Shown here piece after piece: positions 17,869 to 26,867 of a DNA stretch of 64,000 nt. Under the pieces are notes generated by a model. That model was not told where the DNA came from. It saw nothing but the letters and a program-made list of their open reading frames with translations, and made no database searches. The stretch is from NCBI GenBank assembly GCA_963605415.1, contig CAVCUL010000001.1:62001-126000 (forward strand), written 5' to 3'. Position 1 is the first letter of the stretch; every line of letters begins with the position of its first letter. This stretch comes from CAG-217 sp963605415 (lineage in GTDB: Bacteria; Bacillota; Clostridia; Oscillospirales; Acutalibacteraceae). The position numbers and the translations under genes were made by a program.

Positions 17869-20499
17869 TTATTTCATCCTGCCCTGTACCAGCGCAGCAG
17901 CCTGCGCCATTGCATCCGGCAGCTTTTCTACATTCTTACAGCCGGCCATGGCGCTGTCCGGGCGACCGCCGCCGCCACCGCCTGCCAGTTTGGCAATCTC
18001 ACGCACCAAATCGCCGGCCTTGACACCGCGGGCTATGGCTTCTTTACCGCAGACAGCTACAATGTTGGCCTTTTCGCCGTTGACACCGGCTACCACAGCC
18101 ACCACATTATCGCCCTTGTTTTTCAGTTCGTCGCCCATGGCACGCAGAGCATCCGGAGCCACATCCGTCAAAGTAGCAGAATAGAATGCCAGACCGTCCA
18201 GATCAACCGGCGCGGCAAACAAATCCGCACTCTTCAAGTGAGCCAACTCTTCTTTCAGGCTCTTGATTTCTTTGTCCTTGGCCTTGTCGCTGTCTGCCAA
18301 AGCGGTCAGCTTTTCCGGCAAATCATGCACCGCGCTTTTCAGTACCGCCGCAGCACCGGACAGCACCGTATCCCCTTTGTACATATGCGCCAGCAGATTA
18401 TGGCCTGTCAAGGCCGTAATACGGCGCACGCCGGAGGCCACGGAGGCCTCACTGACAATATGGAACAGACCGATCTGGCCGCTGTTACTTACATGGGTAC
18501 CGCCGCAGAACTCGGTGGAAAAATCACCGGCCTTGACCACACGCACAATGTCGCCGTACTTCTCGCCAAAGAGCATCATAGCCCCCAGCTTCTTGGCCTC
18601 GTCAATGGGCATCTCCATACTCTCTACCGGGTGGGCGCTCATAATAAAGGCATTGACCAGATGCTCCACCTGCATCAACTCTTCCCGACTCATGGCATTA
18701 AAGTGGGTAAAGTCAAAGCGTACTTCCCGCTCGTCCACCAACTGACCGGCCTGCTCCACATGGGTGCCCAACACCTGGCGCAGAGCAGCCTGCAATAAAT
18801 GGGCAGCCGTGTGATTGCGCATGATATTGCGTCGGCGCTCTTCGTTAATCTCCGCCTGTACAGTGTCTCCTACACTGATAATACCCCGGGTCACTTCGCC
18901 CCGGTGCAGGAAGATCTTGTCCGCATTCTTCGCGGTATCCGCCACGATAAACGCATTATCCTCACCGATTTTAATCACGCCGCTGTCGCCGACCTGGCCG
19001 CCGGACTGGGCGTAGAACGGGGTCTTATCCAGCACCAGCGTACCGCCGTCCCCGGCACCCAACATATCCACCAGCTCACCGTCTGCGTTCACAATGGCCA
19101 GCACCTTTGCGGCGCAGGCGAAGTCCGTGTAGCCAACAAAGTCCGTGGCCGCTGCGTTGATTTTTACGCTATTGCCCTTCCAAGCATCTGCACCGGCGTC
19201 CTTACGGGCGGCGCGGGCGGTTGCCTTTTGGGCAGCCAGCAGGGCGTTGAACTTATCTTCATCAACGGTAATGCCCTTTTCCTCCAAAATATCCTTGGTC
19301 AGGTCCAGGGGGAAGCCGAAAGTGTCGTTCAGCTTAAAGGCGTCCTCACCGGAGAACACATTGCCCTCCAACTTGCTGATATACTCATCCAGCATTGCCA
19401 AGCCGGCGTCAATGGTCTTGCCGAAAGACTCCTCCTCAGACAGAATGATCTTTTTGATCAGCTCTGCCTTATCAGCCAGCTCCGGATACGCCACATGGTT
19501 CTCGTGAATCACCGTATCGCACACTTTATACAGGAACGGCTCGTTAACCCCCAGCAATCTGCCGTGGCGGCAAGCCCGACGGATCAGGCGGCGCAGCACA
19601 TAGCCCCGGCCGTTGTTGGACGGAATCACGCCGTCGCCAATCATAAAGGTGGCAGAACGCACATGGTCGGTGATCACCCGCAGAGACACATCCTTTTGCG
19701 GGTTCTCATGATACTTGGCGCCGGAGATCTGGCTGATCTTCTTCATAATATTCTGCACGGTGTCCACTTCAAAAATATTGTCCACACCCTGCAAAATGCA
19801 GGCCAGACGCTCCAGACCCATTCCGGTGTCAATATTCTTCTGCTTGAGTTCCGTGTAATTGCCGTTGCCGTCGTTATTGAACTGGCTGAACACATTGTTC
19901 CAGAACTCTACATACCGGTCACACTCGCAGCCGGGGCCGCAGTCCGGAGAGCCGCAGCCGTACTTCTCGCCACGGTCAAAATAGATCTCCGAGCAGGGGC
20001 CGCAGGGGCCGGAGCCGTGCTCCCAGAAGTTATCTTCCTTGCCCAGACGCACAATGTGGCTGGGGTCCACGCCGTTTTGCTTGGTCCAAATGTCGAACGC
20101 CTCGTCGTCATCCTGATAAATGGTCACATAGAGCTTGTCCACAGGCATTTCCAACACCTTAGTGCAGAACTCCCAGGCCCAAGCGGTGGCCTCTTTCTTA
20201 AAATAATCGCCAAAGGAGAAGTTGCCCAGCATCTCAAAAAAAGTGCCGTGCCGGTCCGTCTTGCCCACCTGCTCAATATCCGGAGTGCGAATGCACTTTT
20301 GACAGGTAGTCACCCTGGTTCTGGGGGGCGTGACCTCGCCGGTAAAGTATTTCTTCATCGGTGCCATACCGGAGTTAATCAGCAGCAGGCTATTGTCCCC
20401 CTGAGGTACCAGCGAAAAGCTGGGCAACCGCAGATGGCCCTTGCTCTCAAAGAAAGACAGATACTTCTCTCTCAAGTCGTTTAATGATGTCCATTCCAT
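17869..20499 (-). CDS. alaS: Alanine--tRNA ligase
   Basis: Class II synthetase with editing, 876 aa. The catalytic core begins LREKYLSFFESKGH and carries LINSGMAPMKKYF. The editing domain has HTAAHLLQ (about 560) and CGGTHV (about 663). A C-terminal C-Ala domain carries GGGGGGRPDSAMAGC. The ATG at 20499 is preceded by AAAGGTGA. No T-box is visible in the 73-bp gap upstream; that gap holds a terminator for the ydbC-like gene, so alaS may depend on read-through or a weak promoter in the gap. Confidence 0.98.
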   Translation of the reverse strand: MEWTSLNDLREKYLSFFESKGHLRLPSFSLVPQGDNSLLLINSGMAPMKKYFTGEVTPPRTRVTTCQKCIRTPDIEQVGKTDRHGTFFEMLGNFSFGDYFKKEATAWAWEFCTKVLEMPVDKLYVTIYQDDDEAFDIWTKQNGVDPSHIVRLGKEDNFWEHGSGPCGPCSEIYFDRGEKYGCGSPDCGPGCECDRYVEFWNNVFSQFNNDGNGNYTELKQKNIDTGMGLERLACILQGVDNIFEVDTVQNIMKKISQISGAKYHENPQKDVSLRVITDHVRSATFMIGDGVIPSNNGRGYVLRRLIRRACRHGRLLGVNEPFLYKVCDTVIHENHVAYPELADKAELIKKIILSEEESFGKTIDAGLAMLDEYISKLEGNVFSGEDAFKLNDTFGFPLDLTKDILEEKGITVDEDKFNALLAAQKATARAARKDAGADAWKGNSVKINAAATDFVGYTDFACAAKVLAIVNADGELVDMLGAGDGGTLVLDKTPFYAQSGGQVGDSGVIKIGEDNAFIVADTAKNADKIFLHRGEVTRGIISVGDTVQAEINEERRRNIMRNHTAAHLLQAALRQVLGTHVEQAGQLVDEREVRFDFTHFNAMSREELMQVEHLVNAFIMSAHPVESMEMPIDEAKKLGAMMLFGEKYGDIVRVVKAGDFSTEFCGGTHVSNSGQIGLFHIVSEASVASGVRRITALTGHNLLAHMYKGDTVLSGAAAVLKSAVHDLPEKLTALADSDKAKDKEIKSLKEELAHLKSADLFAAPVDLDGLAFYSATLTDVAPDALRAMGDELKNKGDNVVAVVAGVNGEKANIVAVCGKEAIARGVKAGDLVREIAKLAGGGGGGRPDSAMAGCKNVEKLPDAMAQAAALVQGRMK

Positions 20500-20529
20500 A
20501 TCTAAAATTCACCTTTGAATAGATTTGTA

Positions 20530-20561
20530 ACAAAAGGGCAAAGGGCACCCACCGGGCGCCC
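20530..20561 (-). terminator. Hairpin terminator between the ydbC-like gene and alaS
   Basis: GGGCGCCC (20561-20554), loop ACC/GGT, and GGGTGCCC (20550-20543) followed by TTTGCCCTTTTG. The imperfect T tail suggests partial termination. Confidence 0.65.
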
Positions 20562-20572
20562 CCTCACCTTGC

Positions 20573-20788
20573 TTAGAGTTTTTCGACCAGATTTTTCAGC
20601 TCAACGATCTCTTCCTTGGTAAAGGTCAGACCCTTGCTCATCTTGGAGTGGTCAGGTGACCAGTCTCTCACGTCGATCTTCGGCTCACGGCCGTTCCAGG
20701 AGATCATATTCACCTCCCGGGTCCAACCCCGCGCTGTTTCAGAGATCACACCCAGGTGCTCGGTGATCTCATACTTGATTTCCGGCAT
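20573..20788 (-). CDS. YdbC/PC4-like small single-strand nucleic-acid-binding protein
   Basis: 71 aa. The sequence EHLGVISETARGWTREVNMISWNGREPKIDVRDWSPDHSKM matches the YdbC family (PF02229-like PC4 fold), dimers of which bind single-stranded DNA or RNA. It begins behind AAAGGAGG. The family's role in bacteria is poorly known. It is a separate small unit between ackA and alaS. Confidence 0.88.
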   Translation of the reverse strand: MPEIKYEITEHLGVISETARGWTREVNMISWNGREPKIDVRDWSPDHSKMSKGLTFTKEEIVELKNLVEKL

Positions 20789-20842
20789 ACTCGTTCCTCC
20801 TTTGCTGATAATATTGTATGTAAAAACAGAAATTACAAGCGC

Positions 20843-22066
20843 TTATTTTTGCAGGCTTTCTACAACCTTCTGGGTTTCCTGCGCAATCACCAATTCCTCG
20901 TCGGTGGCCAGGATAAATACACGCACCTTCGCACCGGGATCCGTCAACTCCGCCTCGGCGCCCTTCACGGTGGCCTTGTTCAGCTCCTCGTCAATCTGCA
21001 CGCCCATATAACCCAGATAAGAACAAATGCGGGAGCGCAGCCAGTGGCCGTTCTCACCGATACCGCCGGTAAACACAATGCCGTCCACACCGTTCATGGC
21101 TGCGATATAGGAGCCGATGAACTTGGCAATCTCATAGGCCTGCATCTCGTGTGCCAGGCTGGCACGGGCGTTGCCGGCGTTCTGGGCAGCACAAATGTCC
21201 CGATCATCAGAGGACACACCGGAGATGGCGTTCACACCGGACTGCTTGTTGAGGATGGTGTCCATCTCGTCCGGGGTCAGGCCAAGCTTCTTCATCATAA
21301 AGGTAACCACAGAGGGGTCCACGCCACCGGAGCGGGTGCCCATCATAAAGCCGTCCAGTGGAGTAAAGCCCATGGAGGTATCAACCACCTTGCCGTGCTC
21401 CACGGCAGCCACGGAAGAGCCGTTGCCCAAATGGCAGGTGATCAGCTTCAAATCTTCAATGGGCTTGCCCATCTTGTCTGCACAGCGGTGGGACACATAA
21501 AAGTGAGAAGTGCCGTGGAAGCCGTAACGGCGCACGCCGTACTTCTCGTACCACTCATAGGGTACGGCATACATATAAGCCTTAGGCGGCATGGTGCTGT
21601 GGAATGCGGTATCGAATACCACTACCTGGGGCACATCCGGGCCAACAACAGCTTTGCAGGCCTCATAGCCCTGAATATGACCCGGGTTGTGCAACGGTGC
21701 CAGCGGAGACAGCTTGCGCAGGTTCTCCACTACGGTATCGTCCACCAGCACGCTGTGAGTATATATATCACCGCCCTGTACGATGCGGTGACCTACGGCA
21801 TCCACCTCTTTCATGGAATCAATCACCTTGTGCTCGCCCTCGCAAAGAATGTACTTCACTTCGTTAAACGCATCCGTATGGGTGGGCAGTTCCTTATCAT
21901 ACTCAAACTTCTGTCCATTTACTTTTACGGACACATTCTTCTCGCCACCGCTGATGGTCATACCGATCCGCTCAATGACGCCCTTGCACAGCACGGACAG
22001 ATCGCTCATGTCCATCAACTGATACTTTAAGGAAGAACTCCCGCAGTTAATAACCAGAATTTTCAA
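20843..22066 (-). CDS. ackA: Acetate kinase
   Basis: 407 aa. Makes ATP from acetyl phosphate and releases acetate. Motifs are MKILVINCGSSSLKYQ at the N-terminus, VGHRIVQGG, the catalytic region HGTSHFYVSHRC, and IVFTGGIGENG near residue 330. A phosphotransacetylase partner is not in the window. The promoter at 22138-22109 lies between it and the divergent tmcAL gene. Confidence 0.98.
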   Translation of the reverse strand: MKILVINCGSSSLKYQLMDMSDLSVLCKGVIERIGMTISGGEKNVSVKVNGQKFEYDKELPTHTDAFNEVKYILCEGEHKVIDSMKEVDAVGHRIVQGGDIYTHSVLVDDTVVENLRKLSPLAPLHNPGHIQGYEACKAVVGPDVPQVVVFDTAFHSTMPPKAYMYAVPYEWYEKYGVRRYGFHGTSHFYVSHRCADKMGKPIEDLKLITCHLGNGSSVAAVEHGKVVDTSMGFTPLDGFMMGTRSGGVDPSVVTFMMKKLGLTPDEMDTILNKQSGVNAISGVSSDDRDICAAQNAGNARASLAHEMQAYEIAKFIGSYIAAMNGVDGIVFTGGIGENGHWLRSRICSYLGYMGVQIDEELNKATVKGAEAELTDPGAKVRVFILATDEELVIAQETQKVVESLQK

Positions 22067-22108
22067 AAATTATCCCTCCAAATCTTGCAATAGAATTCTA
22101 CAGCCATT

Positions 22109-22138
22109 ATAATAATATATATATTATAATATTGTCAA
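22109..22138 (-). promoter_or_regulatory. Promoter of ackA
   Basis: TTGACA at 22138-22133 and TATTAT at 22114-22109 with an 18-nt spacer, in a near-pure AT stretch that is partly palindromic (ATATTATAATATATATATTATTATAAT). tmcAL starts 20 bp to the right on the other strand. Confidence 0.65.
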
Positions 22139-22157
22139 GGGAAAATGGGATTTTTTT

Positions 22158-23225
22158 ATGATCAGCGGTATAATTTGTGAATTCAACCCCTTCCACGCCG
22201 GGCACCGGCACCTGATTGAACAGATGAAAACAGTGCCAGGCGACGCTGTAGTGTGCGTGATGAGCGGCAACTTTGTGCAGCGGGGCACCTTTGCGGTATA
22301 CGACAAGCGCACCCGCACGGAAATGGCACTGAACGGCGGCGCCGATTTGGTATTGGAACTGCCCACCGCCTACGCCACACGCTCTGCTGAGGGCTTTGCC
22401 CGGGCGGGGGTGCAGCTGCTGGAGGCCACCGGTGTGGTGGAGCAACTGGCCTTTGGCGCCGAGTGTGCCGATTTGCAGGCGCTGACAGCGCTGGCCGGGG
22501 AGATCAAGGCACACCAGGCAGAGATTGCCCGGGCGATGAAAGCCGGGTGCTCCTACCCGTCTGCCCGGCGTCAGGTAATTGATAGCCCGCTGCTGGACAT
22601 GCCCAATAATATTTTGGCCCTGGAATACATGGAATGCACCCACCTGCCCTGCATCTGCGTACAGCGACTGGGACTGGGTCACGACACGACAGATCCGCTG
22701 TACAGTGCCTCTGCCATTCGCGCCACCCTCCCGGCAGAGGAGATCTACAGTATGGAGCATTGTCCGCGGGCAGTGCTGGCGGTGCTGCGCCGTATGGACG
22801 CAGCAGACTGGGCCGCCATTGACGATGTGACCGACGGTCTGGAGAACCGACTGGCCCGGGCTGCCCAAAGCGCCACAAGCCTGGAGGAACTGTACACAGC
22901 CGTTAAGACCAAGCGCTACACCCACGCCCGTATTCGCCGCATTGTACTGCGCGCCTACCTGGGCATTGGCAAAGCGGACTACCCGGCAACACCGCCGTAC
23001 CTGCGGGTGCTGGGCTTTAACGCTACCGGCAAGGCGCTACTGGCAAGAATGCAGCGCACCGCCACCCTGCCCACGGTGACCCGTATGGCAGATGTAAAGG
23101 CCCTTTCCCCGGAGGGGCAGGCTCTGTTCCGGCTGGAGAGCCGGTGCACGGACCTATACGCCCTGGGGGCAAAAAAGCCCCTGCCCGGCGGCGCCGAGCA
23201 AAGGCTTCAAATAGTATCCATATAA
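22158..23225 (+). CDS. tmcAL: tRNA(Met) cytidine acetate ligase TmcAL
   Basis: 355 aa. Activates acetate with ATP and acetylates C34 of elongator tRNA-Met. The N-terminus IICEFNPFHAGHRHLIEQ carries the HIGH-type nucleotidyltransferase motif. ISG/SASAIRATLP near residue 185 is the second ATP motif. The C-terminal tRNA-binding part holds KRYTHARIRRIVLRAYLG. It is somewhat shorter than some relatives. It is divergent from ackA, whose product acetate is its substrate. No strong Shine-Dalgarno is visible before the ATG (GGGATTTTTTT). Its last 19 bases overlap the convergent Toprim gene. Confidence 0.93.
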   Translation: MISGIICEFNPFHAGHRHLIEQMKTVPGDAVVCVMSGNFVQRGTFAVYDKRTRTEMALNGGADLVLELPTAYATRSAEGFARAGVQLLEATGVVEQLAFGAECADLQALTALAGEIKAHQAEIARAMKAGCSYPSARRQVIDSPLLDMPNNILALEYMECTHLPCICVQRLGLGHDTTDPLYSASAIRATLPAEEIYSMEHCPRAVLAVLRRMDAADWAAIDDVTDGLENRLARAAQSATSLEELYTAVKTKRYTHARIRRIVLRAYLGIGKADYPATPPYLRVLGFNATGKALLARMQRTATLPTVTRMADVKALSPEGQALFRLESRCTDLYALGAKKPLPGGAEQRLQIVSI

Positions 23226-23785
23226 GTCAAGAATTCGTCCCGCTGCATACGGCTGTTCAAATACGCCAATAAAGCGGAAGTAGAGAGGAACTCCGGCAAG
23301 TCCAGTGCGGCCAGGAGTTTCTTCTTTTTTTGCTTGCTGCCGGGGGCGCCTGCCAGTCCGGCGGCGTACAGATCATAGCTGGTGATGGGGTCCTCGGGCG
23401 ACTCTGTGGTATAGCGCACTTGCAGCTGATCAAACAGCGCCATCAGCACGCTGTCGTCGATCCCCTCCACACCCAGCTTGCCCTCCTTAGAGGGCTTTTG
23501 CTTGCGGTGCTCCTTGCCGTACACATCCGGGATATACAGGTGCTTCACCTGCTGCGGGGGCAACCCCTTGGCAATGTAATTACGAATCTGGAACCCGCTG
23601 TGGTCCGAGTCGGTGAGAATGATGATTCCCCGCTCCATTGCCAGTCGGCGGATAAACTGCAAGCGCTTTTTATCCTTATATATAGCAAAGCCGCCGGTCT
23701 CTACAATCATGGCGTCCAGGAAGTTAGACAGCTTGATCTTGTCATACTTGCCCTCCACGATCACTGCTTCTTCAATATGGATCAT
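23207..23785 (-). CDS. RNase M5-like Toprim protein
   Basis: 192 aa. An N-terminal Toprim domain (about 1-95) carries VEGKYDKIKL (catalytic Glu) and ILTDSDHSGFQIRN (DxD). RNase M5 (RnmV) matures 5S rRNA, and the C-terminal part resembles that group, often annotated DUF4093. Whether this is the true 5S maturase or a paralogue is uncertain. Its start overlaps the holA stop by four bases. Its end overlaps the tmcAL 3' end on the opposite strand. Confidence 0.82.
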   Translation of the reverse strand: MIHIEEAVIVEGKYDKIKLSNFLDAMIVETGGFAIYKDKKRLQFIRRLAMERGIIILTDSDHSGFQIRNYIAKGLPPQQVKHLYIPDVYGKEHRKQKPSKEGKLGVEGIDDSVLMALFDQLQVRYTTESPEDPITSYDLYAAGLAGAPGSKQKKKKLLAALDLPEFLSTSALLAYLNSRMQRDEFLTYMDTI

Positions 23786-24822
23786 TGGCCGCTGACTGCG
23801 ATCACAGACAATTTGACGATCGCCTCCTCCAGTAAGATTTTTGCGTCCACCGCGGTGCTCTTCAGCGCCCGGTCCAGATCGTCCAGTACCTGCATGGAGC
23901 GGCGCAGCGCACCTACGGACAGCTTGGCTGCGTCCCGCATGGCGTTGTTCAGCACAAAGTCCCGTCCTTTGTAGTTATAATACTGGGCAATATCGTCCGC
24001 TCTGCGGCCGTCGATCTTGGCGCACTTCACCCGGTACATATCCACATAATTGTTGATCAGCACTGCCGCCACCGGGATCGGCTCCTCTCCCAGTTCAAAC
24101 AGGGTATGCAACACCTTGCAGGCGGAGCCGGTGTCGCCCTTCATAATGAATTTGGACAAATCATACACCCGCGCTTGCAGGCACTTGGTGGCCATATTGT
24201 CAATCACTGTCTTGGTAATTTCGCCGTCCTTGCAAAAGGCGGACAGCTTGTCCAGTTCGTGGAGCAGGGTCTGCATATCCGTACCCACCACGGAGATCAG
24301 GTAGCGAGCCTGGTCTGTTTGCAGCGCAGCACCCCGCTTTTTGGCGCCGCTCACCAGCATTTTCACCAGGTCACCCTGGGTGCGGGTGTTCAGCTCCACT
24401 GCGTCCCCGGCCTTGGCAAAGGCTTTGATAATACTGTTCCAGCGCTTTTCCTTTTTGGTGTCCACCGTCAGGGACTGGTAGGCAAACACCAGCACCGTGG
24501 TGTCCGGCACATCCTTGAGATACGCCTTTATATCCTCCACATCCGCCTTTTTGTCAAAGGGAAAGTCGTAGACCAGCACCAGATTGCTACCGCCCATCAT
24601 AGGGAATGTGTCTGCATCGTGGAGCACGTCGGACAGCGCCGTGCCGTCCTTTTCATAAATATGGATATTAAAATCCGCAAAGGCCGGGTCCACCGCCCTT
24701 TTCTTGATTTGGGAAATATAGTGGTCCTTTAAGTATCCCTCGTCGCCGTAAATAAAATAGGCGCGGGACAGAGCGCCGCTTTTCAACTGGGCGCGCAGCT
24801 CCTTTTCACCGATCACAGCCAT
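23782..24822 (-). CDS. holA: DNA polymerase III subunit delta
   Basis: 346 aa. Clamp-loader subunit that opens the sliding clamp. The N-terminal AAA-like domain lacks a true Walker A and starts LSRAYFIYGDEGYLKDHYI. The middle segment has FPMMGGSNLVLVYDFPF. The C-terminal collar domain begins near QARVYDLSKFIM. Overlaps comEC upstream by 10 bases. The order comEC-holA is common in Firmicutes. Confidence 0.92.
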   Translation of the reverse strand: MAVIGEKELRAQLKSGALSRAYFIYGDEGYLKDHYISQIKKRAVDPAFADFNIHIYEKDGTALSDVLHDADTFPMMGGSNLVLVYDFPFDKKADVEDIKAYLKDVPDTTVLVFAYQSLTVDTKKEKRWNSIIKAFAKAGDAVELNTRTQGDLVKMLVSGAKKRGAALQTDQARYLISVVGTDMQTLLHELDKLSAFCKDGEITKTVIDNMATKCLQARVYDLSKFIMKGDTGSACKVLHTLFELGEEPIPVAAVLINNYVDMYRVKCAKIDGRRADDIAQYYNYKGRDFVLNNAMRDAAKLSVGALRRSMQVLDDLDRALKSTAVDAKILLEEAIVKLSVIAVSGQ

Positions 24823-26867
24823 GGATCGTTCCTCCTTATCTGCAAAGCCCGGTCCTGCCGCAGCGTGACGGTCAGCAGTTCGTCCTCCGCCAGTGCCCCG
24901 GCGCGTACCAGCGTACCGGCAGCATCGCTTTGCTTGCCAAACGCTACCGTTAAGTCGCCGCCGATCTCATCAGTTCCATTGCCCAGCAAGAGCCGCTTGC
25001 CCTTGCAGGTAATGGCGACGGTGTAGCGTTTTTTATTATATCTGTATTGCACCTGCACCCCCTGCCATGGCATGGTATCCATTGCCGTAGCAGTAATCAA
25101 ATGGTCACAGGACAGCTGCTCTGCCTGGGTGGCATTGCCGTCGGGCAGCAGCACATTTACCGGCCGTATCGCAGCAGTCAACGTCCGGGTATAATACCCT
25201 ACTTGATTGCCGGGCAGGTACACAGCTACCAGCTGCAACCGCCGGTTTTGCAAAATACGGGTGTAGGCATAGTAGGCGCTTTGGTCCGGCGTGCCTACCA
25301 GTAGGGCATAATGCGTGTCGTACAGCAGCGCCGAGCTGCCACCTACACAAAGATGGACGCTCCCCTGCTCCACCGCCAACCCGGCAAAGGAAGCCAGCAG
25401 GTAAAAGGCACAGGCCACCGCAGCCGTAACGCCCAGCCGTTCCCGGCGCAAAAGGAAGTGCACGCCAAAGATCAGCAGCACACCGGCAATGGCAATGCAA
25501 GTCAGCGGCCCGGTCAAATCCAAGATCGGTGCGCCCAGTGCGCTGAACTTCTCCACCAGCCACAGCATACCGCCGGTGGTGCCGGACACCACTAACGCAC
25601 AAAGATAAACGATATGCGGCAGTGGGGTAAAGAGCAACATCAGCAGTGCGGCGATCATAGCCACTTGCGCCAGCGGGATCAGCACCAGATTGCTAAGCAA
25701 AGACAATAGCGCCGTCTGCCCAAAGGACAGCCACATAAACGGCAGCGTATAAAATAGCACGCTCACCGTAGCGCTAAGACTTTGGCGCAGGAACTTGGGC
25801 ATATGCAGCCGGGCAAGGCCCTTATTCAGCACCGGAGATAAAGTCAGCAGCGACAAAACGGAAGTCACCGACAGCTGCAAGCTCACATCCGTTACCGCAA
25901 AGGGATCGGTGCACAGCAGAAATACCGCCAGGCCGAGAGAATTCAGTCCGTCCGCCTTGCGGCCAAACAGCCGTGCCGCCAGCAAAACGCCCATCATCAG
26001 CGAGGCACGCACCACGGAGGCGGAAAACCCGGCTACGCCATCATACACCAAAAGCACCGTGCCTGTCAAAACCGTAGTCAGCCAGGCAGGCAGTCGCAGC
26101 TTGCGCAGCAGCCAGTAAAGGGAACCCACGATCACAGATAAATGCAGCCCGGACACCGCCATTAAATGGGTAGCGCCACAGGTGCGAAAATCACTGACCG
26201 CACCTACGGACAAATTGGTCTTGCTACCGGTGATCAGCGCCGTTGCCAGCGCGCCCCGGTCCCCGGGCAACACGGCAGAAAAGCGGCTGCAGACGGCGTG
26301 GCGCATTTTGATAAGCGCTACTGCACTGCGGGGTGCAGACTGCCCGGTCTTACGCACCCGGGCGGCCTTGCCGCTGAGGAATTCGCCGTCGCTGAACTTG
26401 CCCCAAGCGGCGTAACCGTTCGCGCCGGTGGAGGCAAAAGTCACCTTGCCGGTATAGATACCGTCCGGCACATCGCCAAGATCCGCATTGGCAGAAACCG
26501 TACAGCGAATATTCTGGGGCACACCGGGCAGGTCGATGGCCGTAGTCTTGACAGTATAGAAGATCTTCTCCTCGCCCCAGCGCACATCGGTCACATAGAA
26601 CTGCACCTGTGCCGTTTGGTCCACCAACTTCTGCTGGGGCAGATAGGCGGCGTGGACACCCACAATAAAGGTCACAGCTGCCACTACCGCACCGGCCAGG
26701 CACAGCCACACGCTCACCCCTTGGCGCAGTCGCGGCACGGCCAGCACCAAACAGAGAGCTGCTAGCACCACGCCCAGAGCGATATACGCAAAGGTGACGG
26801 AAAAGAAGTTTAAGATCAGCAGCGTCACTGCCGCCGAAAAGCCCAAATGGGCAAACACTCGTTTCAT
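24813..26867 (-). CDS. comEC: ComEC/Rec2-type DNA-uptake channel with degenerate C-terminal domain
   Basis: 684 aa. An N-terminal pair of membrane segments and a DUF4131/OB-like region (about 60-190) come first. The competence domain follows with RGALATALITGSKTNLSVG and TGATHLMAVSGLHLSVIVG-like sequence (CGATHLMAVSGLHLSV) and about eight membrane segments. The last ~200 residues sit where ComEC carries a metallo-beta-lactamase domain: EQGSVHLCVGGSSALL echoes the VGQGDSxLI strand. The metal motif THxHxDH is absent and replaced by VYLPGNQVGYYT. The gene is coupled to lacZ upstream and holA downstream. It may still be a channel; nuclease activity is unlikely. Confidence 0.88.
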   Translation of the reverse strand: MKRVFAHLGFSAAVTLLILNFFSVTFAYIALGVVLAALCLVLAVPRLRQGVSVWLCLAGAVVAAVTFIVGVHAAYLPQQKLVDQTAQVQFYVTDVRWGEEKIFYTVKTTAIDLPGVPQNIRCTVSANADLGDVPDGIYTGKVTFASTGANGYAAWGKFSDGEFLSGKAARVRKTGQSAPRSAVALIKMRHAVCSRFSAVLPGDRGALATALITGSKTNLSVGAVSDFRTCGATHLMAVSGLHLSVIVGSLYWLLRKLRLPAWLTTVLTGTVLLVYDGVAGFSASVVRASLMMGVLLAARLFGRKADGLNSLGLAVFLLCTDPFAVTDVSLQLSVTSVLSLLTLSPVLNKGLARLHMPKFLRQSLSATVSVLFYTLPFMWLSFGQTALLSLLSNLVLIPLAQVAMIAALLMLLFTPLPHIVYLCALVVSGTTGGMLWLVEKFSALGAPILDLTGPLTCIAIAGVLLIFGVHFLLRRERLGVTAAVACAFYLLASFAGLAVEQGSVHLCVGGSSALLYDTHYALLVGTPDQSAYYAYTRILQNRRLQLVAVYLPGNQVGYYTRTLTAAIRPVNVLLPDGNATQAEQLSCDHLITATAMDTMPWQGVQVQYRYNKKRYTVAITCKGKRLLLGNGTDEIGGDLTVAFGKQSDAAGTLVRAGALAEDELLTVTLRQDRALQIRRNDPWL

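Noticed and set aside
18799..20484. Long plus-strand open frame opposite alaS
   Set aside because: Antisense shadow of alaS with no family likeness.
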